In this document: positions 1 to 6,657 of the stretch, piece by piece
Numbering within the stretch: position 1 is the stretch's first letter
Layout of the letters: each line of letters starts with the position of its first letter
DNA from: an uncultured Lachnospiraceae bacterium
GTDB lineage: Bacteria; Bacillota; Clostridia; Lachnospirales; Lachnospiraceae
Reading direction: 5' to 3'
DNA length: 43,817 nucleotides
Assembly (NCBI GenBank): GCA_945919075.1
Contig: CAMEIX010000024.1
Coordinates: 1 to 43,817 of the forward strand
Notes under the pieces: model-generated
What the model was told of the DNA's origin: nothing
What the model saw: the letters and a program-made list of their open reading frames with translations, nothing else
Databases searched by the model: none
Position numbers and translations under genes: made by a program

Positions 1-102
1 AAGATATAACAGTTATTAAATCCCTAAAAATACCTCAAGTGAGAATTCAAATTTGTCTTTGTCTATCATTATATCATTCTTTCCAACATGAGCAATCAAA
101 TT

Positions 103-1005
103 TTATTCTGTTTTCTTAATTGTGATATATGTTGTTTCAATTCCACGCTCTTCATCTTTTACCTTTTTAATCTTCACAAGGTCTTTATGCTTAGAAAGAA
201 GCAACTCCATAAATTTTAAATCTTCTTCAAATAGCGTTTCACTTTGTGGCTTGGCAAGGTTCTTGCTGTACAAATAGCGGTGCTGTCCTTTGGACATGGT
301 AATTAGTTCTTTGGTTATGTACTTTGTGATGTAATTGCTGACTTTTTCGGTGCTTTCTATTTTGGTGGCAGTAGTGAAACCATATCTAAAACTACGCTTA
401 TTGATGTTATAGATTTCTTTGCCATTTTTGACAATGCCACTCTTTTCAAACTTCAACTTATCACAATTAACACCGATACCATGAAAATGCCAGCGTCCGC
501 TTTTGTGCAACTCTGGAACAAATAAATATTTGAAATCTGGGTTTTGGTCTTTCACATTTTTTAGAAACTGATAGACACGATTATAACATTCTTCATAATT
601 AAAACTATCTACTTGTTCAGGGTCAAAAGTGATTGTGAAGAACCAACCGCCACTCCAATCATTTGCAAACGCATATTCATAGATTTTCTTTTTGGTACGC
701 TTCAAACTAGAAACCGCACTTTTTTCAATGCTTTCATCTGTACGAACCGCACCCGTTTCCAAATTATACTCTTTTCCGTCTGCTCCAACAAAATACTCTA
801 CTTTCTTTGTTTTGCTTGCAAAGTTGGTTACGATTGGCAAACTATACAAAATATATTCTTCTTTGTTGAAGTAGGTGGTATGCTTCACATTATAATTTAC
901 AACTCTTTTTAAGTTCTTCTCTTTTAAGCGTTTCTCTACAATCTTATTTTTAAACGCTTCTTTCTTTTCATGTTGCTCACATATCACATCAAATATTGTA
1001 GCCAT
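103..1005 (-). CDS. Rolling-circle replication initiator (HUH endonuclease, Y2-type Rep)
   Basis: 300 aa. All three HUH motifs are visible in order: an FFTITFDP strand (motif 1), GRWHFHGIG with the metal-binding His-x-His (motif 2), and a YITKYITK helix with two tyrosines four residues apart plus lysines (motif 3). The paired tyrosines resemble the phiX174 gpA type more than single-Tyr plasmid Reps. The family nicks a double-strand origin and stays covalently attached to the 5' end to start rolling-circle replication. The start is supported by AAGGAGG a few bases upstream. It is transcribed divergently from the relaxase operon and belongs to the same element as the relaxase and integrase. A 9-bp inverted repeat just upstream of its ribosome site could be its origin or operator. 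Family assignment is firm; the exact replicon family is not. Confidence 0.85.
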   Translation of the reverse strand: MATIFDVICEQHEKKEAFKNKIVEKRLKEKNLKRVVNYNVKHTTYFNKEEYILYSLPIVTNFASKTKKVEYFVGADGKEYNLETGAVRTDESIEKSAVSSLKRTKKKIYEYAFANDWSGGWFFTITFDPEQVDSFNYEECYNRVYQFLKNVKDQNPDFKYLFVPELHKSGRWHFHGIGVNCDKLKFEKSGIVKNGKEIYNINKRSFRYGFTTATKIESTEKVSNYITKYITKELITMSKGQHRYLYSKNLAKPQSETLFEEDLKFMELLLSKHKDLVKIKKVKDEERGIETTYITIKKTE

Positions 1006-1031
1006 ATATACCTCCTTGATTTCCGCCCAAA

Positions 1032-1059
1032 GTGTTGTCTATGTCAAGTAAGACAACAC
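1032..1059. repeat. Inverted repeat upstream of rep (candidate origin or operator)
   Basis: GTGTTGTCT and AGACAACAC form a perfect 9-bp stem around a 10-base loop, in the rep leader just upstream of its ribosome site. A rolling-circle double-strand origin or a Rep autoregulatory site would fit the position. No recognised nick consensus is seen, so the role is inferred. Confidence 0.45.
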
Positions 1060-1102
1060 ACGCAGGCACATTATTTTTATTGGTATAAACAGCATGATTT
1101 TT

Positions 1103-1131
1103 TTGACTTGCTTTTGTTTGGTCTGTATAGC
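1103..1131 (+). promoter_or_regulatory. Sigma-A promoter for the small peptide/MobV operon
   Basis: TTGACT at 1103-1108 and TATAGC at 1126-1131 are separated by 17 bases. The promoter points at the 51-residue ORF at 1193 and the relaxase beyond it. Confidence 0.55.
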
Positions 1132-1192
1132 CATTTTTTGAAATTGTGGGATCACCGCAACCAACATATTAGATTTGAGGGAGGTGATTAGA

Positions 1193-1348
1193 TTGGAAAA
1201 TGAAACATTAGACGAAATGCTCCAACGCTTATCAATGGAATGCATGGAAGAAACAAAAAGACTAAATGCAACTGAAAGCGGAACGGAACAATTTGAGGAA
1301 ATGGTTGAAAAATACCAACGCAATACATTTGATGATGATGAACGATAA
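1193..1348 (+). CDS. Small acidic 51-residue protein of the mobile element
   Basis: A short ORF starting at TTG (GTG at 1184 is an in-frame alternative). A strong GGGAGG ribosome site lies at the right distance from the TTG. The product begins MENETLDEML and is rich in Glu, Asp and Met, likely a single long amphipathic helix, ending FDDDER. It is preceded by a consensus promoter and followed by a hairpin and then the relaxase gene. I do not recognise a family. The Rep/Mob setting makes an accessory or regulatory peptide plausible, but this is inference. Confidence 0.55.
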   Translation: MENETLDEMLQRLSMECMEETKRLNATESGTEQFEEMVEKYQRNTFDDDER

Positions 1349-1353
1349 AGCAA

Positions 1354-1391
1354 AAGCCCCAAAGACCTAATCTCATTAGGTCTAGGGGCTT
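1354..1391. terminator. Strong hairpin between the small ORF and mob
   Basis: AAGCCCC plus AGACCTAA pairs with TTAGGTCT plus GGGGCTT across a TCTCA loop, about 15 bp in all. It starts six bases after the small ORF stops. There is no uridine tract after it, so intrinsic termination is uncertain. It could instead be part of the transfer origin just upstream of mob. Confidence 0.5.
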
Positions 1392-1399
1392 ATGCCTTT

Positions 1400-1430
1400 G
1401 ACAAGATTTAGAAGCATAGGCGGTCTTGTC
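1400..1430 (+). other. Candidate oriT inverted repeat upstream of MobV
   Basis: GACAAGA (1400-1406) and TCTTGTC (1424-1430) are a perfect 7-bp inverted repeat with a 17-base spacer, 29 bases before the mob start codon. MobV relaxases commonly act on an oriT with an inverted repeat close upstream of their gene. The nick site cannot be assigned from sequence alone. Confidence 0.35.
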
Positions 1431-1458
1431 ATTGGCATTATGAGGGGAGGGAATTTAG

Positions 1459-2193
1459 ATGGCTTTATTTTCGTTTCATTGTCAGAACTATAAAAGCGGT
1501 GCTTTATTTGGATTGGATAAACACAACCGCAGATTAAACAAGAATTATGACAATCCAGACATTGACCCAGAACGCACACACTTAAACCGCATATATGTAG
1601 AACCAAAAGAAACTCTTTATTCACATTGTAAGAAACGCATACACAAAGAAGTAATTGCCAATGGTAATCGTGTGCGTAGTGATAGTAATTGGATATGTGA
1701 ATGTATCTTTTCTTTTCCTGCGGAGTTTCCTATTGAAGAATTAGACCGTTACAATTCACTAATCATTCAATATATGAACGCTAGAACAAATGGAAATGTA
1801 GTTCTTGCCGTAGCACACTGCGATGAGGGTGGTATTCATCTACATGCGGACATATTATTGATAACTGAGGATAACCGCTTATCTTCTAAAACCTTAATCA
1901 CAAGAGATTTTATTACTTCTATCCATGACAAATTACCGCTTGTGCTTCAACATCATGGCTTTGATATTGAAAGAGGCACATCTGGAAAAGTGGCAGGACT
2001 TAATGCCAAAGAATACAAAAAGAAAATGGAAAAAGAAAAGAAAGAACTTGATAAGAAGTTAGATAAAATGGCTGACGAATACAACAAACTAGCAGACCAT
2101 TACAATCATCTACTTTTAGAAGCAAAGGCTTTGGAAGAAAGGAACATAAGAAAGGCGAAAGAACTACTTGAAGAAAGAGAACGCACCAGATAA
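1459..2193 (+). CDS. MobV-family relaxase (Mob/Pre plasmid recombination protein), short form
   Basis: 244 aa, shorter than many MobV relaxases (often 400 or more). The N-terminus carries the family signature HNRRLNKNYDNPDID near residues 22-36 followed by an Asn. Motif III lies at about 117-130, with AHCDEGGIHLH supplying His120, Asp/Glu122-123 and the His127-x-His129 metal pair. From about residue 185 the protein is a highly charged coiled coil (KKMEKEKKELDKKLDKM). MobV proteins nick oriT and lead single-strand transfer using a helper conjugation machine. GGGGAGGG provides the ribosome site. The gene is followed by a clear terminator and then the integrase, so the unit is an integrative mobilizable element rather than a self-transmissible one, as far as this window shows. 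Confidence 0.88.
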   Translation: MALFSFHCQNYKSGALFGLDKHNRRLNKNYDNPDIDPERTHLNRIYVEPKETLYSHCKKRIHKEVIANGNRVRSDSNWICECIFSFPAEFPIEELDRYNSLIIQYMNARTNGNVVLAVAHCDEGGIHLHADILLITEDNRLSSKTLITRDFITSIHDKLPLVLQHHGFDIERGTSGKVAGLNAKEYKKKMEKEKKELDKKLDKMADEYNKLADHYNHLLLEAKALEERNIRKAKELLEERERTR

Positions 2194-2254
2194 TTACACC
2201 AACTGAAAAATGCGGCATAGCACGAAGTGGCTCGGTGCATTTTGATGGCGGTAG

Positions 2255-2279
2255 GGCAAGGCAAGTCCTTGCCTTTTTT
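2255..2279 (+). terminator. Intrinsic terminator after mob
   Basis: GGCAAGG and CCTTGCC form a 7-bp stem with a CAAGT loop followed directly by TTTTTT. Confidence 0.8.
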
Positions 2280-2606
2280 CTTGGAAATACTTCGGTATTT
2301 TAGGGCATAAAAGCCCCCCAAAAAATCAATTTTCTTACTCCAAAAAACTGTCAAGAGTTTTGGCAAAAAATATTTCACAAACTTTTAAGCACTTTTTTGA
2401 AGAAAAAACTATACAGAAATCAAAATTTCAAATTCATTGTGCAAAGTGCTTCAATCAATTTTTGAGCCCTTTTCCAAGCCAAAAATCAATTATTTTGCAT
2501 GATATGATGCAAGTGTAACAAGAACGCGTGCACGGGTTCATAACTTCTAACCATGCAATCAGCCTTGCAAACTGGTTGCGGTTAGCACCTTTTAAGGAGG
2601 TTGCTT
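2280..2606 (+). other. Non-coding region upstream of integrase with inverted repeat and Int-box
   Basis: About 330 AT-rich bases with no credible gene. Near the right side are AAGTGTAACAA at 2511-2521, which matches the repeats at the end of int, and the palindrome CGTGCACG near 2526-2533. A bulged inverted repeat follows at 2547-2585 (CTAACC, GCAA pairing with TTGC, GGTTAG), ending just before the int ribosome site AAGGAGG. These could bind integrase or regulate int. Confidence 0.4.
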
Positions 2607-3923
2607 ATGAACCAGAATAAATTAAATAATGATGAAGTTGTAATTGAGATATTGAATAATCTTACAAAGAGAGATAATCTTAATACAGATGATGTGCTGG
2701 AAAAAGTAAATGAAATAATGAAACGCAATACAATCTTAAAACAGCATAAAGAAAACTACAAAGTGTGGCAGGCTAAGGACGGACGCTGGAAAACAAAACT
2801 CCCAGACGGAAGCAAGTACGGAAAACTTGTAGCCAAAGCCACATTACAGAACCTTGAAAATTTCATAGTTGATTATTACAAAGCAAAGGAAGAAACAGAC
2901 AAGATAACAATGGCAACTATTTATCCTAAATTTCTTGAATATAAATATTTATCTTCGGAAAAAGGTACAGCCAATAAATTACAATGGGTTTGGAACACCT
3001 ACTATAAAGATAGCGATATTGTAAATGAAGAACTTACAAAAATTACAGTTGGTAAATTATCGGATTGGCTACTAAAACTGATTGCAGAACGAAAACTAAC
3101 TAGAAAGAAATATATAGAAGCCAAAGGCTTGATGAACCAACTCTATAATTATTGTATTAGCCATGACATTGTGCAGATAAATTTACCTCGTCAAATTGCT
3201 ATGCCTTCAAAAAATGTTTTTATTGAACCAGAAGCAAAACCAGAAGAAGAAATTATTTATTCTAGCGATACCAAAAACGAAGTAATTAAAGAAGCACTTG
3301 CACAATTTAATAAAACCAAAAACACCGCTTATTTAGCCATTTGTCTTAACTTTAATCTTGGTCTGCGTATTGGTGAACTTGTGGCACTTTGTGAAAGTGA
3401 TATTGATAATGATGTTATTCATATTACAAAGGCGGAAGTTAAGAACTATACCAAAGATGAAAATGGTAAGATACACGCAGACGGATATAGAATTGCACAA
3501 CACCCAAAAACAGACGCAGGCATTAGAACCTTGGTTTTAACACCAGACGCCAAAAAGTATATTAAAATGGCACTTGATGAAAACAAAGCCAATGGACGAA
3601 GTGATAAAGATTATATCTTTATTAGTAAGTCTGGTGAAAGAATGCATGAATATGCTGTGAATAATGTACTTCGTAGATGTAACGGCGTAAGAAATGAAAA
3701 AGACCGCTTTATTATCTCTGGTAAGCCCAGCGGAAACCATGCAATTAGAAAAACTTGTATCTCTGAATTACATGACAGCCAACTTTTACCAGACAGAATG
3801 ATTTCTGATTTTGCAGGACACAAAGATATTTCTACAACACAGAAATATTATATTCATTCTGTTACATCACTTACAGATAAAGCGGATGTATTTGCCAAAG
3901 TTTTCAAGCCAAAGGCGGTGTAA
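2607..3923 (+). CDS. Tyrosine recombinase / integrase of the mobile element
   Basis: 438 aa from the ATG at 2607, six bases after AAGGAGG. The N-terminal part (about residues 45-85, with VWQAKDGRWKTKLPDG) looks like the arm-binding domain of Tn916-type integrases, followed by a SAM-like core-binding domain. The C-terminal catalytic domain shows GLRIGEL (catalytic Arg), HAIRKT (His and second Arg), AGHKD (His) and KYYIHS (nucleophilic Tyr), so it appears intact. It catalyses site-specific integration and excision. Its 3' end points at the 3' end of tRNA-Leu only about 75 bases away, the usual geometry for an integrase that targets a tRNA gene. Tandem GTGTAACAAA repeats at its stop codon may be Int arm sites. 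Confidence 0.93.
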   Translation: MNQNKLNNDEVVIEILNNLTKRDNLNTDDVLEKVNEIMKRNTILKQHKENYKVWQAKDGRWKTKLPDGSKYGKLVAKATLQNLENFIVDYYKAKEETDKITMATIYPKFLEYKYLSSEKGTANKLQWVWNTYYKDSDIVNEELTKITVGKLSDWLLKLIAERKLTRKKYIEAKGLMNQLYNYCISHDIVQINLPRQIAMPSKNVFIEPEAKPEEEIIYSSDTKNEVIKEALAQFNKTKNTAYLAICLNFNLGLRIGELVALCESDIDNDVIHITKAEVKNYTKDENGKIHADGYRIAQHPKTDAGIRTLVLTPDAKKYIKMALDENKANGRSDKDYIFISKSGERMHEYAVNNVLRRCNGVRNEKDRFIISGKPSGNHAIRKTCISELHDSQLLPDRMISDFAGHKDISTTQKYYIHSVTSLTDKADVFAKVFKPKAV

Positions 3924-3937
3924 CAAAGTGTAACAAA
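3918..3937 (+). repeat. Tandem 10-bp repeat at the int stop codon
   Basis: Two perfect adjacent copies of GTGTAACAAA (3918-3927 and 3928-3937). A third match (GTGTAACAAG) lies upstream of int at 2513-2522. Arm-type integrase binding is a plausible role. Confidence 0.55.
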
Positions 3938-3958
3938 AAAATTTCATACAGACAAAAG

Positions 3959-3987
3959 AAAAAAGCCTTGAAATTCAAGGCTTTTTC
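3959..3987. terminator. Bidirectional terminator between int and tRNA-Leu
   Basis: AAAAGCCTTG and CAAGGCTTTT pair across AAATT, with T-runs on both strands. It can end int transcripts on the plus strand and tRNA transcripts on the minus strand. Confidence 0.75.
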
Positions 3988-3999
3988 TTAAAAGGTTAA

Positions 4000-4020
4000 T
4001 GCGGAAGATGGGACTTGAAC
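4000..4020. other. Probable attachment-site core at the tRNA-Leu 3' end
   Basis: The tRNA 3' end abuts the mobile element and its integrase. The core repeat cannot be delimited because the opposite junction lies left of the window; no second copy of the tRNA 3' end is seen here. Confidence 0.4.
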
Positions 4021-4083
4021 CCACACGTCGTTGCCAACACTAGAACCTGAATCTAGCCTGTCTGCCAATTCCAGCACTTCCGC
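4000..4083 (-). tRNA. tRNA-Leu(CAG)
   Basis: 84 bases on the minus strand. The acceptor stem GCGGAAG pairs with CTTCCGC. There is a long variable arm typical of Leu, a T-loop GGTTCAAGTCC, and an anticodon stem CTAGA/TCTAG enclosing TTCAGGT, which gives anticodon CAG. CCA is not encoded. The gene is intact despite the adjacent integrated element. Confidence 0.93.
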
Positions 4084-4094
4084 AAGCAAGATAT

Positions 4095-4123
4095 ATTGTA
4101 TCTTTTTTCTTTTCGTATGTCAA
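4095..4123 (-). promoter_or_regulatory. tRNA-Leu promoter
   Basis: On the minus strand TTGACA (4118-4123) and TACAAT (4095-4100) are 17 bases apart, 11 bases before the mature tRNA 5' end. Confidence 0.85.
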
Positions 4124-4247
4124 GCAGAAAAGAAAAAAATTGAATTTAATTGGATTTTAGCAATAAATTCCGAATCAATATATCTTGTTAGGTCTATATT
4201 TTGCTCTCCGCGGGAGGAGTTGTTGCGAAACGGATCTACAAAATACC

Positions 4248-5627
4248 CTATCGGTCCACTTTAGGAAGACCTGCAAATCCCACCTCCAGATCTGCATCTG
4301 TAGGGATATAATCTGTCATTTCTCCATCATTGTACTTCTGGTAAGCGACCATATCAAAGTAGCCCGTTCCGGTAAGGCCGAAAAGAATGGTCTTTTCTTC
4401 ACCGGTCTCCTTACATTTAAGTGCCTCATCAATTGCAACACGGATTGCGTGGCTGCTTTCGGGAGCAGGTAATATACCCTCGGTTCTTGCGAACTGTTCA
4501 GCAGCTTCAAATACCTTTGTCTGCTCCACGGAAACTGCTTCCATCAGTCCATCATCATATAACTGGGATAAGATGGAACTCATGCCGTGATATCTCAGTC
4601 CTCCTGCATGATTTGAGGAAGGAATGAAGCCGCTGCCTAATGTGTACATTTTTGCCAAAGGACAAACCATACCGGTATCACAGAAATCATATGCATATTT
4701 TCCTCTGGTAAAGCTGGGGCAGGAGGCCGGCTCTACCGCAATAAAACGATAATCCTTTTCTCCGCGGAGTTTTTCGCCCATGAAAGGAGAAATCAGACCG
4801 CCAAGATTGGAGCCGCCGCCGGCACATCCGATGATGATATCCGGTGTAATGTTATATTTGTCCAAGGCAGCCTTTGCTTCCAGACCGATAACGGACTGAT
4901 GCAAAAGAACCTGATTTAAGACACTACCCAAAACATAGCGGTATCCTTCCGTTTTGGTAGCTACCTCAACGGCTTCAGAAATGGCACATCCAAGACTTCC
5001 TGTAGTACCGGGATGCTCCGCTAAAATCTTCTTACCGACTTCTGTGGTCATGGAAGGAGAAGGCGTTACGTCCGCTCCATAGGTTCTCATGACTTCTCTT
5101 CTGAAAGGCTTCTGCTCGTAGGAAACCTTAACCATAAATACCTTGCAGTCCAGGCCCAGATATGCGCATGCCATGGAAAGTGCAGTACCCCACTGCCCTG
5201 CTCCGGTCTCTGTGGTAACCCCTTTTAAGCCCTGTTTCTTAGCATAATAAGCCTGTGCAATAGCGGAATTTAATTTGTGGCTTCCACTGGTATTATTGCC
5301 TTCGAATTTATAATAAATCTTTGCCGGTGTTCCCAACGCCTTTTCCAGACAGTAAGCACGAACTAAAGGTGCGGGACGATACATCTTATAAAAATCGAGA
5401 ATTTCTTCGGGAATATCAATATATGCCGTATCATTATCCAGTTCCTGCTTGATCAGTTCATCACAGAATACGGGTCTTAAATCTTCAAACCCCATAGGCT
5501 CTAATGTTGCAGGATTCAACAGGGGCGCCGGTTTATTTTTCATATCGGCACGAACATTGTACCACTGTTTCGGCATCTCATTTTCTTCCAGATAAATTTT
5601 GTACGGGATTTTTCTTTCTTCACTCAT
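4248..5627 (-). CDS. trpB: TrpB2-type tryptophan synthase beta chain (PLP-dependent)
   Basis: 459 aa. The start is placed at 5627 (MSEERK) because AAAGGA precedes it; an upstream in-frame ATG at 5672 has no ribosome site. GSHKLN carries the PLP lysine (Lys118) and CAGGGSNLGG is the phosphate-binding loop. The extended N-terminus and overall length match the TrpB2 class, which condenses indole with serine and often acts without TrpA. No trpA or other trp gene is adjacent, so an indole-salvage or stand-alone role is likely. The long leader contains a Trp T-box, so expression should rise when tRNA-Trp is uncharged. Enzyme class is certain; the physiological substrate source is inferred. Confidence 0.93.
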   Translation of the reverse strand: MSEERKIPYKIYLEENEMPKQWYNVRADMKNKPAPLLNPATLEPMGFEDLRPVFCDELIKQELDNDTAYIDIPEEILDFYKMYRPAPLVRAYCLEKALGTPAKIYYKFEGNNTSGSHKLNSAIAQAYYAKKQGLKGVTTETGAGQWGTALSMACAYLGLDCKVFMVKVSYEQKPFRREVMRTYGADVTPSPSMTTEVGKKILAEHPGTTGSLGCAISEAVEVATKTEGYRYVLGSVLNQVLLHQSVIGLEAKAALDKYNITPDIIIGCAGGGSNLGGLISPFMGEKLRGEKDYRFIAVEPASCPSFTRGKYAYDFCDTGMVCPLAKMYTLGSGFIPSSNHAGGLRYHGMSSILSQLYDDGLMEAVSVEQTKVFEAAEQFARTEGILPAPESSHAIRVAIDEALKCKETGEEKTILFGLTGTGYFDMVAYQKYNDGEMTDYIPTDADLEVGFAGLPKVDR

Positions 5628-5710
5628 AATTTTTCCTTTCTGCCCTTTGGGCTGCTCTTTTCGAGCCAACATTTTTACGTGATCTGCTGGGAAATGGTGA
5701 AGTTTGCAAT

Positions 5711-5748
5711 AAAAAAACTCCCATCCCAGCTAATGCTGGGACAAGAGT
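5711..5748 (-). terminator. T-box terminator hairpin
   Basis: On the minus strand TCCCAGC/GCTGGGA with an outer ACTC/GAGT stem is followed by a run of T. This is the attenuator of the T-box leader. Confidence 0.88.
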
Positions 5749-5968
5749 GCTAAAATCTCCTGCGGTGCCACCCGGCTTGGTATTATACATACCCACTCAC
5801 GCATACCATCATATGCCGATCTTTGATAACGGAGCATCTACTCCGGCTCTCCTACTTCATTCGGTTCGCCCTCAGGAGCCCATTCATCTTTATCTCCGCA
5901 CTGTTTCACACCGGCCAACAGCTCTCTGAATCGGATCAATAAAAACTACTTACTCTCCCTCAATGGTT
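5711..5968 (-). promoter_or_regulatory. T-box riboswitch, Trp-specific, controlling trpB2
   Basis: The conserved T-box GGTGGCACCGC is at 5762-5772 on the minus strand, just before the terminator. Upstream, Stem I elements are visible, including the AGAGAGC start. The likely specifier is TGG (5882 to 5880) within GAATGGGCTCCTGAG, matching Trp and the downstream gene. Uncharged tRNA-Trp would pair with the specifier and the T-box bulge and favour read-through. The specifier was read by eye, not by folding. Confidence 0.9.
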
Positions 5969-5974
5969 TAATTC

Positions 5975-6004
5975 ATTAAAGCACAAGAAAATATAATCTG
6001 TCAA
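5975..6004 (-). promoter_or_regulatory. Promoter of the T-box/trpB2 transcript
   Basis: TTGACA (5999-6004) and TTTAAT (5975-5980) on the minus strand, 18-base spacer. The -35 box overlaps the stop codon of the upstream esterase gene. Confidence 0.7.
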
Positions 6005-6657
6005 TACACTTTATGCAAATTTTTAAAAATTGTTTCCGCAAGCAAATCGTACCCCTTGGGATTGGGATGCAGCATATCCTCCCGATATAAGGAGAGCTGT
6101 TCTTCTTTTGGCAGCGCGGCAAATGCTCCGTATACATCAATCAGATTCAGACCTTCCTTTTCCGCCACCATTTCCTTCATGATTTCACGAAGGTCTGCCA
6201 GATAGTCTTCCTTGTGCTTGCGCCAAATACATTTCTGAATCGGTATGGGCAGGCACACATAAATCTTCGCTGCTTCATTGACCCTTTGTATATCTTCGAT
6301 GATTCGCAGATAATGCTCCTTAAAATGCTCTTTCCTGGAAATCATATTAAAAAGCGGATAGACAATATCCTCCACATCATCCATACCGTCCTGGGCATCG
6401 TTGGTTCCCAACATAATAAGGTAGATATCCCCTTTTTCCTCCAATGCCTCTTTATATCGGTCTTGACGCACATAAGGAATTCCCATGAGCCCCTCTTTTG
6501 TTTCGATATTAAGCACACAGGTGCTGCACTGTCCCTTATTTATCACTTCATAATCTTCTCCGAGAAGTTTTCCCAGTTTATAGGGATAGTTTTCCCACTC
6601 TTCCACCATGAATCCCTCGGTAATACTGTCTCCCATACATACGATTTTGGTTTTCAT
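6001..6657 (-). CDS. SGNH/GDSL-family esterase
   Basis: 218 aa with no signal peptide, so cytoplasmic. The SGNH blocks are GDSITEG (Ser11), GTND (84-87) and DMLHP near the C-terminus (Asp194, His197). The family hydrolyses acyl esters, often acetyl groups on sugars. Its start overlaps the stop of the GH95 gene by four bases (ATGA), so the two are translationally coupled. A role in removing acetyl groups from fucosylated oligosaccharides before or after fucose cleavage is a reasonable inference from that coupling, but other esters are possible. Confidence 0.85.
   Translation of the reverse strand: MKTKIVCMGDSITEGFMVEEWENYPYKLGKLLGEDYEVINKGQCSTCVLNIETKEGLMGIPYVRQDRYKEALEEKGDIYLIMLGTNDAQDGMDDVEDIVYPLFNMISRKEHFKEHYLRIIEDIQRVNEAAKIYVCLPIPIQKCIWRKHKEDYLADLREIMKEMVAEKEGLNLIDVYGAFAALPKEEQLSLYREDMLHPNPKGYDLLAETIFKNLHKVY

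Noticed and set aside
1..102. In-frame reading after the rep stop (about 25 codons, minus strand)
   Set aside because: It could be a read-through tail or tiny ORF, but there is no ribosome site and only TTG or an internal ATG for a start.
1039..1376. Longer minus-strand ORFs opposite the 51-residue peptide
   Set aside because: They lie antisense to a promoter, ribosome site and small ORF and have no recognisable domain.
4186..4247. GC-rich inverted sequence after trpB2 as a terminator
   Set aside because: CTCTCCGCGG and GGGAGGAG pair poorly and no T-run follows on the minus strand.
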